Assembly (NCBI GenBank): GCA_021793115.1 | Contig: JAJYTJ010000118.1 | Span: forward strand, 1-11,702 | Direction of reading: 5' to 3' | Length of the DNA stretch: 11,702 nucleotides | Source: Actinomycetes bacterium | Lineage (GTDB): Bacteria > Actinomycetota > Actinomycetes > Actinomycetales > Cellulomonadaceae | Part shown: piece after piece, positions 1-7,756 of the stretch | How positions within the stretch are numbered: position 1 is the stretch's first letter | Layout of the letters: every line of letters starts with the position of its first letter | Notes under the pieces: model-generated | Told to the model about the DNA's origin: nothing | Seen by the model: only the letters and a program-made list of their open reading frames with translations | Databases searched by the model: none | Translations under genes and position numbers: made by a program

Positions 1-183
1 GCGCACGAACACTAGGCCGTTGGTCGCGCCGACGGACGCGAGCCCGTCGAGCCCGACGAGACGCCCGACGACGGCGGCGTCGGTGAACTGGTACAGCTGC
101 TGGAACACGTTGCCGACGAGCAGCGGCAACGTGAACAGGACGATGAGGCGGGTCGGCGGTCCGGCGGTGAGGCTTCTGGTCAT
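1..183 (-). CDS. MATE family efflux transporter, N-terminal part (cut by window edge)
   Basis: The 61 visible codons begin with ATG at 183 and stay open to the left edge. The protein starts with a short polar stretch (MTRSLTAGPP). It continues with a hydrophobic helix holding LFTLPLLVGNVFQQLYQFTD (about residues 16-35) and then AAVVGRLVGLDGLASVGAT. That pattern, helix 1 with P-L-L-x-G-N-x-F-Q-Q-L-Y followed by D-x-x-x-V-G-R-x-x-G, is the standard start of MATE pumps of the DinF/NorM type. Such pumps are inner-membrane exporters of drugs or cationic metabolites driven by Na+ or H+; the substrate cannot be told from this part. The gene lies 274 bp beyond the acs stop on the same strand. Hairpins in that gap suggest its own promoter. 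Most of the gene is outside the window. Confidence 0.85.
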   Translation of the reverse strand, partial: MTRSLTAGPPTRLIVLFTLPLLVGNVFQQLYQFTDAAVVGRLVGLDGLASVGATNGLVFVR

Positions 184-297
184 CGGGTAGGGCGCGGCGT
201 TTCGACGAGGGTGGCGGGCCGACCGCGGTGGTGCGCCGTGGCGCGCCCCCGTGGCGGGCGTCTCGGGCACGAGGCTAACCCCGCGCGAGGGGCGTCG

Positions 298-316
298 TCG
301 AATCGTTTCGAGAAAC
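298..316. promoter_or_regulatory. Overlapping inverted repeats upstream of the MATE gene, operator-like
   Basis: In a locally AT-rich patch of an otherwise GC-rich gap there are two overlapping dyads: TCGAA-N4-TTCGA (298-311) and GTTTC-GA-GAAAC (305-316). They lie about 115-130 bp upstream of the MATE start. On the minus strand TTGACC (a possible -35 element) occurs just upstream, at 327-332 and again at 349-354. Efflux pumps are often controlled by a TetR- or MarR-type repressor, but no regulator is present here, so the role is inference. Confidence 0.3.
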
Positions 317-343
317 TGTCTTCGCAGGTCAAAGGCGCCTGAA

Positions 344-367
344 CGAAGGGTCAATGCGGGCCCTTCG
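344..367 (-). terminator. Inverted repeat, possible terminator between acs and the MATE gene
   Basis: CGAAGGG (344-350) pairs with CCCTTCG (361-367) around a 10-nt loop. On the minus strand the hairpin lies about 90 nt past the acs stop and is followed by a short sequence with a few T residues. It could be a second terminator for acs or part of the leader or promoter of the MATE gene. Confidence 0.25.
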
Positions 368-439
368 CGGCTCAATGTGAGCGCCAACGCCGCACCCGGC
401 GGTCGTCGTCCGACCGGGAGTGGTCAAGGGTGACCGGCG

Positions 440-456
440 GCGCCCGGGCCGGGCGC
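440..456 (-). terminator. GC-rich hairpin immediately after acs
   Basis: A perfect 7-bp stem, GCGCCCG (440-446) with CGGGCGC (450-456), closes a 3-nt loop and starts 1 nt beyond the acs stop codon on the minus strand. There is no T tract, as is common for terminators in high-GC actinobacteria. It is the best candidate for the end of the acs transcript. Confidence 0.4.
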
Positions 457-457
457 G

Positions 458-2449
458 TCAGTCGGCAGAGGCGCCCGGCGCGCGCAGGCCGGCGGCGATG
501 AGGTCCATGACCGACTGGTCGGCCAGGGTCGTCGCGTCGCCCACCGTGCGGTGCTCGGCGACGTCGCGCAGCAGGCGCCGCATGATCTTCCCCGACCGCG
601 TCTTGGGCAGCTCGGGGACCACGAGCACCCGGCGCGGCTTGGCGATGGGCCCGATCTGCGTCGCCACGTGACCGCGCAGCTCCGCCTCGACCTCCGCGGG
701 CGTCTTCGTCTGCCCCTCCGAGTCGCCGCGCAGGATGACGAACGCGACGACCGCCTGGCCGGTGGTCTCGTCGGCCGCTCCCACCACGGCCGCCTCGGCC
801 ACCCACGGGTGGGAGACGAGCGCGGACTCGATCTCGGTGGTGGACAGGCGGTGCCCGGAGACGTTCATCACGTCGTCCACGCGCCCGAGCAGCCAGATGT
901 CGCCGTCGTCGTCCTTCTTGGCGCCGTCCCCGGCGAAGTACAGGCCCCGGAACCGTGACCAGTACGTGTCCACGTACCGGTCCGGGTCGCCCCAGATGCC
1001 GCGCAGCATGGAGGGCCACGGCTCGGTGATGACGAGGTACCCGCCCGAGCCGTTCGGCACCGAGCGGCCGTCGTCGTCGACCACCTCGGCGGCGACGCCG
1101 GGCAGCGGGGTCTGCGCCGAGCCGGGCTTGGCCTCGGTGACGCCAGGCAGCGGGCTGATCATGATCGCGCCGGTCTCGGTCTGCCACCAGGTGTCCACCA
1201 CGGGCGTCCGGTCCCCGCCGATGACGCGCCGGTACCAGGTCCACGCCTCGGGGTTGATGGGCTCGCCCACCGAGCCGAGCACGCGCAGCGACGAGAGGTC
1301 GCGGGCCGCGGGGATGTCGTCGCCCCACTTCATGCATGTACGGATCGCCGTGGGCGCGGTGTACAGGATGGATACCCGGTACTTGGCCACGATGTCCCAC
1401 CAGCGGCCGCGGTCCGGCGTGTCGGGCGTGCCCTCGTAGATCACCTGGGTGGCGCCGTTGACCAGCGGGCCGTAGACGACGTACGAGTGGCCGGTGACCC
1501 ACCCGATGTCCGCGGTGCACCAGTAGACGTCCGTCTCGGCCTTGAGGTCGAAGACGTTGAGGTGCGTGTACGCGCACTGCGTGAGGTAGCCGCCGGTGGT
1601 GTGGAAGATGCCCTTCGGCTTCCCGGTGGTGCCGGACGTGTAGAGGATGAACAGCGGGTGCTCGGCCGGCACGGACACCGGGGTGTGCCGGTCGGACGCG
1701 GCCGGCACCGCGTCGTGCCACCACACGTCCCGGCCGTCGGTCCACTCCACCGGCTGGCCCGTGCGGCGCACCACGAGCACGTGCTCGACGCTCGGGGCGC
1801 CCTTGGCCAGGGCCTCGTCGACGGCCGGCTTGAGCGCCGCCGGGTTGCCGCGCCGGTAGCCGCCGTCCGCGGTGACGACGACCTTGGCCTGCGCGTCGAG
1901 GATGCGGCTGTGCAGCGCCTCGGCGGAGAAGCCGCCGAAGACGACGGAGTGTGGTGCGCCGATCCGCGCGCACGCGAGCATCGCGATGACGGCCTCGGGG
2001 ATGAGCGGCATGTAGAGCGCGACGCGGTCGCCGGTGCCCACGCCGAGCGCCTGCAGCGCGTTGGCCGCCCGCGACACCTCCCGCTGGAGCTCGGCGTACG
2101 TGATGGTGCGCGAGTCGCCCGGCTCGCCCTCGAAGTAGAACGCGACGCGGTCGCCGTGGCCGGCCCGCACGTGGCGGTCGACCGCGTTGTCGCACGCGTT
2201 GAGGGTGCCGTCGGCGAACCACGTCGCGAAGGGGGCGCCGGACCAGTCCAGGGTCTGCGTGAAGGGCGTGTCCCAGGCGACGAGCTCGCGGGCCTGGTCG
2301 GCCCAGAACCCCACGCGGTCGGCGGCCGCCCACGCGTAGAGGTCGTGCTGGGCGTTGGCCTGGGCGGCGAACTCGGGCGCGGGCGGGAAGCGACGCTCCT
2401 CGCTGAGGAGGTTCTCCAGCGCGCTCGGCTCGGCGGCGGGGTCGGTCAC
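458..2449 (-). CDS. acs: Acetyl-CoA synthetase (AMP-forming acetate--CoA ligase)
   Basis: The 663-residue product activates acetate to acetyl-CoA through acetyl-AMP in the cytoplasm. Length and motifs fit the family throughout. The N-terminal ACS domain has [13 protein letters not shown] (about 37-49). The P-loop is [11 protein letters not shown] (270-280). WWQTETG (421-427) includes the tryptophan that restricts the acyl pocket to acetate. YFAGDGA (504-510) carries the ribose-binding Asp508, and [13 protein letters not shown] (522-534) is the hinge and A8 region. Lys621 in [11 protein letters not shown] is the catalytic lysine and the usual target of reversible acetylation. The GTG at 2449 is chosen because GGAGG sits 5 nt upstream and the homology begins just after it; the frame is open further upstream without a ribosome site. 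No acetyltransferase or deacetylase gene is visible nearby. Confidence 0.97.
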   Translation of the reverse strand: MTDPAAEPSALENLLSEERRFPPAPEFAAQANAQHDLYAWAAADRVGFWADQARELVAWDTPFTQTLDWSGAPFATWFADGTLNACDNAVDRHVRAGHGDRVAFYFEGEPGDSRTITYAELQREVSRAANALQALGVGTGDRVALYMPLIPEAVIAMLACARIGAPHSVVFGGFSAEALHSRILDAQAKVVVTADGGYRRGNPAALKPAVDEALAKGAPSVEHVLVVRRTGQPVEWTDGRDVWWHDAVPAASDRHTPVSVPAEHPLFILYTSGTTGKPKGIFHTTGGYLTQCAYTHLNVFDLKAETDVYWCTADIGWVTGHSYVVYGPLVNGATQVIYEGTPDTPDRGRWWDIVAKYRVSILYTAPTAIRTCMKWGDDIPAARDLSSLRVLGSVGEPINPEAWTWYRRVIGGDRTPVVDTWWQTETGAIMISPLPGVTEAKPGSAQTPLPGVAAEVVDDDGRSVPNGSGGYLVITEPWPSMLRGIWGDPDRYVDTYWSRFRGLYFAGDGAKKDDDGDIWLLGRVDDVMNVSGHRLSTTEIESALVSHPWVAEAAVVGAADETTGQAVVAFVILRGDSEGQTKTPAEVEAELRGHVATQIGPIAKPRRVLVVPELPKTRSGKIMRRLLRDVAEHRTVGDATTLADQSVMDLIAAGLRAPGASAD

Positions 2450-2490
2450 GGCATCCTCCGGCAACGACGATGGTGCAGGTGTCTGTCCCT

Positions 2491-2504
2491 GGGACTTTAG
2501 ACCC
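2491..2504. promoter_or_regulatory. DosR/DevR-like palindrome in the acs promoter region
   Basis: GGGACTTTAGACCC matches the core of the mycobacterial DosR box (GGGACTWWAGTCCC) at 13 of 14 positions. It lies in the 92-bp gap between the membrane-protein gene and acs, 41 nt upstream of the acs start. A wider imperfect dyad, CCCTGGG and CCCACAGGG (2487-2509), surrounds it. Read on the minus strand the core contains TAAAGT, which also fits an actinobacterial -10 element (TAnnnT). The site may therefore overlap the promoter itself, or may simply be a -10 element with chance symmetry. Confidence 0.45.
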
Positions 2505-2541
2505 ACAGGGCGATCGTCGTCCGCCGGGCGAGGCCTGCCGG

Positions 2542-3723
2542 TCAGGCCGTGCGGTGACGCTCCCGGAACGCGCCCAGGCGGATGCCGTGACGGCGCGCCA
2601 CCGCGGAGACGATGCCGGCGCCCAGCAGCAGCACGCCGGCGACGACGAGCGTGCCGGACGTCGCCACGACGACGGTCTGCTCGACCGTGGGTCGCCAGCC
2701 GTCCGAGCTCAGCACGTCGAGCACGCCAGAGCGGGCCAGCCCCGGCGCGTAGAGCGCGAACGCGCCGCCCAGGGTGAGGATCGCACCGCCGACGAGCCCG
2801 ACGGTGGGCGTCCACAGCGACAGCAGTGCGGCGGCGAGCAGCAGCAGCGCGCCGAGGGTCACGAGGACGATCCCGAGGACGTCGACCGCGGCGACCCAGC
2901 CGGACGCCTCGACGACGAGGATCCGCGAGACCCCGAGGGCGGTGACCAGCACGGCGACGATCGGGAGCACGATCCCGACGAGCACGCCGAGCACGTGGGT
3001 CCCCACCGTGATGGTGCGCGGCGCGTTGGGGTCGGGGAACAGGTCGGAGGGTTCGCCGGTCGCCGGGGTGAGGTCGACGGCGCCGCCGGGAGGGGCCGAG
3101 GAGGCCGGGGCGCCGGGAGTGCCCGTGCCCGGCCGCAGGCCGGTGGCGCCCGTCGCACCCGTGGCGCCCGTGGCACCGCCGGCCGTCGCTGCGGATCCGG
3201 CGCCCGCGGCCGTTCCCGGCACCCCGGGGCGGCCTCCGGTGTCCAGCCCCGGCGCCGCCTGGCTGGCGGGAGTCCGCTCGGGGATGCCCGGCACGGGCCG
3301 GGCCGGCTGCGGCGTCGCAGGGTCGGGCGGCACCGGTGTGGGCCGCAGGACGGCGTGGCGTGCGTTGGCCTCGAGGTCGGCCGGCGCGGGAGTCGAGACC
3401 GGTCGCATCGGCGCGGTCGGCATGCCGCCGGACGTCGTCGCGGCCGCGGCCGCCGCGGGCTTCGGCTCGGGGGCCGGGCGCGCGGGCGCAGCCGAGGCGG
3501 CCGGCGTCGCGCCGGTGCTCGCGGGTGCGGCGACCGTCTCGGGCGGCGTTGCCGGCGGCGTGGGAGCTGCCACGGCGGGCCGTTCGTCGGACACCCGCAC
3601 CGGCCCCGATCCGCCGGCCGGGCCGTCGTCGGGGCTCGTGGTGCCCTCGGCAGGGGCCGCGCCGGCGGCCTCGTCGTGCGTGGCCTGCTCGTCGGGGGCG
3701 TGCTGCTCGTCGGAGGTGCTCAT
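2542..3723 (-). CDS. Pro/Ala-rich membrane protein of unknown function
   Basis: The product has 393 residues. The ATG at 3723 is preceded by GAGGAG at 6 nt. Residues 1-235 are acidic at the start and then low-complexity Ala/Pro/Gly/Thr, surely disordered, with a short GAT tripeptide repeat at 183-194. A conserved-looking junction, [17 protein letters not shown] (227-243), leads into four predicted membrane helices at about 244-266, 278-302, 307-328 and 350-374. A basic tail, [18 protein letters not shown], follows. The long hydrophilic N-terminus is probably cytoplasmic by the positive-inside rule, since an even number of helices puts both ends on the side of the basic tail. I do not recognise a family. 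The gene follows the FNT gene by 51 bp on the same strand and precedes acs by 92 bp, so cotranscription with the FNT gene is likely. No catalytic motif is seen. Confidence 0.85.
   Translation of the reverse strand: MSTSDEQHAPDEQATHDEAAGAAPAEGTTSPDDGPAGGSGPVRVSDERPAVAAPTPPATPPETVAAPASTGATPAASAAPARPAPEPKPAAAAAATTSGGMPTAPMRPVSTPAPADLEANARHAVLRPTPVPPDPATPQPARPVPGIPERTPASQAAPGLDTGGRPGVPGTAAGAGSAATAGGATGATGATGATGLRPGTGTPGAPASSAPPGGAVDLTPATGEPSDLFPDPNAPRTITVGTHVLGVLVGIVLPIVAVLVTALGVSRILVVEASGWVAAVDVLGIVLVTLGALLLLAAALLSLWTPTVGLVGGAILTLGGAFALYAPGLARSGVLDVLSSDGWRPTVEQTVVVATSGTLVVAGVLLLGAGIVSAVARRHGIRLGAFRERHRTA
3142..3177. repeat. 9-bp tandem repeat inside the membrane-protein gene
   Basis: Four 9-bp units of the form YGTSGCRCC lie head to tail (first unit ggtggcgcc, last cgtggcacc). 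On the coding strand they encode GAT repeats at residues 183-194. The unit is a multiple of three, so gain or loss of copies keeps the frame. Confidence 0.75.
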
Positions 3724-3774
3724 CGCGGTCTCCTCGCCTCGCGTCGCGCCGGGGGGCGCGTGACGGAGTTCACG

Positions 3775-4692
3775 CTATTGGCTGAGCAGGGCCTGTGCCT
3801 CGTCCAGGGGCCGTGTCGCGCCGGCGGTCACGCCCGCGAGCGGGGCGGCAGCCTCGCCTCCGGCCGCCTCCGCCGGCCGCTGCGCCGGCGTCCCGGCCTC
3901 GTCGTGCCGCGCCGCCCGGCCGTGGCCGAGCGACCCGTACGCGTACGGCGCCCCCACGAGCGCGGCGCCGCCGACGAGGTTGCCGAGGCCGACGAAGAGC
4001 ATGTTGCGGGCGAACTCGGCGACGGTCGCGTGCGGCAGCCCCATGAGCAGGCCGAGGGAGAACGTCGTCATGTTGGCGACCACGTGCTCGAAGCCGGACG
4101 TGATGAACACCATGACGCACGCGAACACCACGGCGATCCGCGCGCCCTCGGACTCGAGCCGCCCCGCGCTCCAGATGGCCAGGCACACGAGGAGGTTGCA
4201 GAGGATGCCGCGGACGAACAGCTGGCCGTCGCTCGAGGCGGCCTTGTGCTCGATCATCCCGGCGAGCGTGTCGCCGGCGGCGGTCCCGGGGGCCAGCACG
4301 CCGGAGGCGTGGACGAGCGCGGCGAACGCCATCGAGCCGAGCAGGTTGCCGGTGAGCACCGCGAGCAGCACGAGCAGCGCCCGGCCGGGGGCGACGGACC
4401 GGCGCCACACGCCCTGGGTGAGGATCATCATCGCGGAGGTGGCGAGCTCGGCCCCGGCCACGACGACGATGGTGAGCGCGACGCCGAAGACGAGTCCCTG
4501 CACGAGCGGCGTCCACGGAGAGCCGGCCTGCTTCAGCGGGCCCCCGGCGGTCACCATGATGAGCACGCCGATGCCGATGTAGGCGCCCGCGAGCATGGTG
4601 CGCACGAGGAAGAGCCCGGGGGCTCGCAGCAGGTCGGACTTGTGGGCGGCGGCGTCGGCCTGGAGGTCGACGCCCTGCTCGATGCTCAGCAC
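3775..4692 (-). CDS. Formate/nitrite transporter (FNT) family channel
   Basis: The 305-residue product is a pentameric-type membrane channel for small monocarboxylates, nitrite or hydrosulfide. It has six hydrophobic segments in about residues 25-250. The family repeats are present: GAELATSAMMI (80-90) in helix 2, GILCNLLVCLAIW (162-174) before the second half, and GFEHVVANM (200-208), whose His203 matches the pore histidine of FocA. Lys150 may match the conserved pore-side lysine. The usual E-L-F/D-L-F at helix 2 is E-L-A here, which removes an aromatic near the constriction, so substrate should not be assumed. A tail of about 50 Ala/Gly-rich residues extends past the last helix. The start is GTG 4692: third positions are all G or C from there on, while the open frame upstream has many A/T third positions. 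No ribosome site is evident. The alternative start at 4794 is less likely. Confidence 0.88.
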   Translation of the reverse strand: MLSIEQGVDLQADAAAHKSDLLRAPGLFLVRTMLAGAYIGIGVLIMVTAGGPLKQAGSPWTPLVQGLVFGVALTIVVVAGAELATSAMMILTQGVWRRSVAPGRALLVLLAVLTGNLLGSMAFAALVHASGVLAPGTAAGDTLAGMIEHKAASSDGQLFVRGILCNLLVCLAIWSAGRLESEGARIAVVFACVMVFITSGFEHVVANMTTFSLGLLMGLPHATVAEFARNMLFVGLGNLVGGAALVGAPYAYGSLGHGRAARHDEAGTPAQRPAEAAGGEAAAPLAGVTAGATRPLDEAQALLSQ

Positions 4693-4710
4693 GCGGACCA
4701 GCGTCGGGGA

Positions 4711-4736
4711 TCGTCCGACGAATTCATAGGACGAAT
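4711..4736 (-). promoter_or_regulatory. AT-rich promoter/operator-like patch before the FNT gene
   Basis: About 20-45 nt upstream of the GTG is a short AT-rich block in GC-rich surroundings. On the minus strand it holds TATGAA (4728-4723), a fair -10 element. GACGAAT occurs twice, at 4717-4723 and 4730-4736, 13 bp apart. TCGTCC (4711-4716) and GGACGA (4729-4734) form a dyad around the -10. This suggests that the FNT gene has its own regulated promoter rather than reading through only from the malic enzyme gene. Confidence 0.4.
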
Positions 4737-4813
4737 GACCCGGCGCCCGGCCCTGACCGGGGCTGGGTCCTGACCGCGGGCCCGGGCTGCTCACCCCGTG
4801 CCGGGCCTCCGGG

Positions 4814-6211
<1,398 letters not shown>

Positions 6212-6247
6212 GGCGCCATTGTGTGCACGCCGGAGCGGTGGGAGCTG

Positions 6248-6390
6248 TCAGTGCTTCCTGGCGCGGCGCGCGCCGCGGGGCCCGCCGAAGACCAGCGAGA
6301 TGCCCGGGACGAACCCGACGTCGGGGTTGGCCCCGCGGCGCACGCTCCCAGCCGCAGTGCCAGGCGGACGACGAGGGCGACCAGGGGATC
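6248..6390 (-). pseudogene. Possible small frameshifted coding segment
   Basis: Two stretches in neighbouring minus-strand frames look coding. Frame one (6390 to about 6340) reads DPLVALVVRLALRLGA with nearly all G/C third positions. Frame two (about 6340 to the TGA at 6248) reads RRGANPDVGFVPGISLVF followed by a basic end, with third positions all G or C for 28 codons. The frames join if one base were lost near 6331-6350, where a run of G residues occurs. Upstream, frame one runs into the Pro-rich 16-bp repeat region with an ATG at 6636 but no good ribosome site. It could be a broken gene, a sequence error, or a 31-residue protein starting at the GTG near 6343. I recognise no family. Confidence 0.3.
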
Positions 6391-6420
6391 GGCACTCGCC
6401 GCCCGGCCCGTCGGGGCGGC

Positions 6421-6514
6421 TGGCTCCGGCCCGCGGTGGCTCCGGCCCGGGGTGGCTCCGGCCCGGGGTGGGGCTGGCCCGGGGTGGGGCTGGCCCGGGG
6501 TGGCGCTGGCCCGG
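6421..6514. repeat. 16-bp tandem repeat, about six copies
   Basis: Six head-to-tail units of 16 bp, consensus TGGSKCYGGCCCGGGG, begin at 6421, 6437, 6453, 6469, 6485 and 6501; the last is 14 bp long. The first three share TGGCTCC and the next two TGGGGCTGG, so they look like two local duplications. The unit is not a multiple of three, so the repeat is unlikely to be selected as protein. It lies in the gap between the HAD gene and the malic enzyme gene. Confidence 0.9.
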
Positions 6515-6518
6515 ACGC

Positions 6519-6553
6519 CGACGACGGCGCCCCGTGCGGGGACGCCGTCGTCG
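6519..6553. terminator. Long GC-rich hairpin next to the 16-bp repeat
   Basis: CGACGACGGCG and CCCC (6519-6533) pair with GGGG, a bulged A at 6542, and CGCCGTCGTCG (6538-6553). The stem has 15 base pairs with one bulge and a GTGC loop. It is by far the strongest hairpin I found in the window. It lies 240 nt past the HAD-gene stop on the minus strand and about 310 nt before the malic enzyme start. There is no T tract on either side. It could end HAD transcription or fold in the leader of the malic enzyme mRNA. Confidence 0.4.
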
Positions 6554-6665
6554 CCCTGCGGCCCGAGGGGGATCAAGCGTGCGCCGTGTGTGTCGCAACG
6601 GGACCAGCCCGGTCGACCTGCCCCTAGGGGGGCCATCCTGCGCGTGGGTTCCCTCGGCCCTTCAG

Positions 6666-6715
6666 TTGTGACTCCGTGATAACCCCTGGCGGCGCACTTG
6701 CCCACCCCTGGTGAC
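6666..6715. promoter_or_regulatory. Direct-repeat, operator-like cluster upstream of the malic enzyme gene
   Basis: Read on the plus strand, TTGTGACTCCGTGATAAC (6666-6682) is AT-rich for this genome and contains GTGA twice, 8 bp apart. ACCCCTGG follows at 6682-6689 and again at 6704-6711, 22 bp apart (two helical turns); the second copy runs into another GTGAC. Ordered repeats spaced by helical turns suggest protein binding. No known regulator motif is clearly matched. The gap from 6212 to 6792 otherwise holds a CCCCTAGGGG palindrome (6621-6630), the 16-bp repeat, the hairpin and the doubtful small gene. Confidence 0.3.
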
Positions 6716-6792
6716 ATCGGTGCACGTGGTGGCTCGGCGCCGACCGGATGCTGGGACGTGCCGCCGCGATGTGGACGCCGGGCCGCGCGGGG

Positions 6793-7596
6793 TCAGGCCC
6801 TTCGGGCGCCGTGCCGCACGCGGCCCAGCCGCCAGCCCGCCGCCACCGCGAGCACCACGAGCCCGACGACCCCGGCCGCGGCGACGCGCGAGCGCCGGGT
6901 GGCGAACGGCCGCAGGCTCACCGGGCGTTCGAAGCGGAGGGCGCCCCAGCCCCGCTCGTCGGCCAGCCGGCGCAGCGCCGCGTTCGGGTTGACGACGAAC
7001 GCGTGGCCGACTGCCTCGAGCATGGGCGTGTCGGTGATCGAGTCGGAGTACGCGTAGCACTCCGCCAGGTCGTACTCCCGGGCGGCGGCCAGCTCCGCGA
7101 TGGCGTCGGCCTTCTCCTGGCCGTAGACGTAGCGGTCGATGCGCCCGGTGTAGCGCCCCTCCGCCACCTGCATGCGCGAGGCGATGACGTCGTCCGCGCC
7201 CACGAGCTCGGCGATGGGCCGCACCAGCTCGGCGCCCGAGGCGGAGACGACGACGACGGCGCGCCCCGCGGCGTGGTGCTGCCCGATGAGCGTCACGGCC
7301 TCGGCGTAGACGGTCGGGTCGATGGACTCGTGCAGGGTCTGCCGGATGATCGCCTCGACCTGCGCGGTGTCCCACCCGGTGACCATGCGGGACAGCTGCG
7401 CGCGCAGCCGCTCGGTCTGGGCCTCGTCGGCCCCGCCCATGAGGAAGACGAGCTGCGCGTAGGCGGCCCGCAGCATCGCGCGCCGCGTCAGTAGGCCCTC
7501 GGCGAGGAAGGGGCGGCTGAACGCGGTGGCCGACGAGGTGGCGATGATCGTCTTGTCCAGGTCGAAGAACGCCGCCGCACGCGGGCTGCCGTCCAT
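6793..7596 (-). CDS. HAD-IB family hydrolase (phosphoserine phosphatase-like) with C-terminal membrane anchor
   Basis: The 267-residue product is a HAD-superfamily phosphatase-like protein. The catalytic motifs are complete: FFDLDKT (10-16) with Asp12 as nucleophile and Asp14 as acid/base, Ser118 in VVVSAS, Lys162, and YSDSITD (183-189) with Asp185 and Asp189 as Mg ligands. The helical cap lies at about 20-110. A single hydrophobic segment (about 238-255) near the end, followed by a basic tail, suggests a membrane tether. The ATG at 7596 is supported by GGGGAGG ending about 4 nt upstream. This HAD type stands next to ssd/tadA in M. tuberculosis (Rv3661) and other actinobacteria, from memory. 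The substrate is not established, so SerB activity should not be assumed. It is transcribed divergently from the glutamate decarboxylase gene. Confidence 0.92.
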   Translation of the reverse strand: MDGSPRAAAFFDLDKTIIATSSATAFSRPFLAEGLLTRRAMLRAAYAQLVFLMGGADEAQTERLRAQLSRMVTGWDTAQVEAIIRQTLHESIDPTVYAEAVTLIGQHHAAGRAVVVVSASGAELVRPIAELVGADDVIASRMQVAEGRYTGRIDRYVYGQEKADAIAELAAAREYDLAECYAYSDSITDTPMLEAVGHAFVVNPNAALRRLADERGWGALRFERPVSLRPFATRRSRVAAAGVVGLVVLAVAAGWRLGRVRHGARRA

Positions 7597-7708
7597 CCGC
7601 CCTCCCCTGGCCGTGCCGAGCTCGCCGGTGACCTGCCGTCGCGCCGAGAGTAGCCGGGGGGTCCGACGCACGGGCCCGCTCCCGGTGCGCGCGTGGCGCC
7701 GGGCGCAG

Positions 7709-7714
7709 TAGCGT
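7709..7714 (+). promoter_or_regulatory. Candidate -10 element of the glutamate decarboxylase gene
   Basis: TAGCGT fits the TAnnnT -10 pattern and sits about 43 nt before the ATG. The implied leader of about 36 nt contains a small hairpin, GGGGC (7725-7729) with GCCCC (7735-7739), and a weak G-rich ribosome site. No clear -35 is seen. On the other strand the 160-bp divergent gap also contains TACTCT, a possible -10 for the HAD gene. Confidence 0.25.
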
Positions 7715-7756
7715 CGCGGTCGCGGGGGCGTCCGGCCCCGGGCGGGACGGGGTCGC

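Noticed and set aside
2450..2815. Extension of acs upstream to about 2815
   Set aside because: The GTG at 2449 has a well-placed GGAGG and the family homology starts there. The extension overlaps the 3' end of the membrane-protein gene and carries the promoter-like box.
2470..4773. A long plus-strand open frame opposite the membrane-protein and FNT genes
   Set aside because: Its translation is rich in Arg, Gly, His and Glu with no motif. It is the expected antisense shadow of high-GC genes that have clear family matches on the other strand.
4693..4794. N-terminal extension of the FNT protein to the GTG at 4794
   Set aside because: Codons in this part end often in A or T, unlike the gene body. 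The stretch contains a promoter-like patch, and the GGAGG upstream is 11 nt away from the GTG, longer than usual.
6621..6630. CCCCTAGGGG palindrome in the long gap
   Set aside because: It is a single 10-bp palindrome with no second copy and no promoter context. It could be chance in GC-rich DNA.
6793..7596. Naming the HAD gene serB (phosphoserine phosphatase)
   Set aside because: The HAD-IB motifs are present, but this tad-linked subgroup has a membrane tail, and I know of no basis for assigning phosphoserine as substrate from sequence alone.
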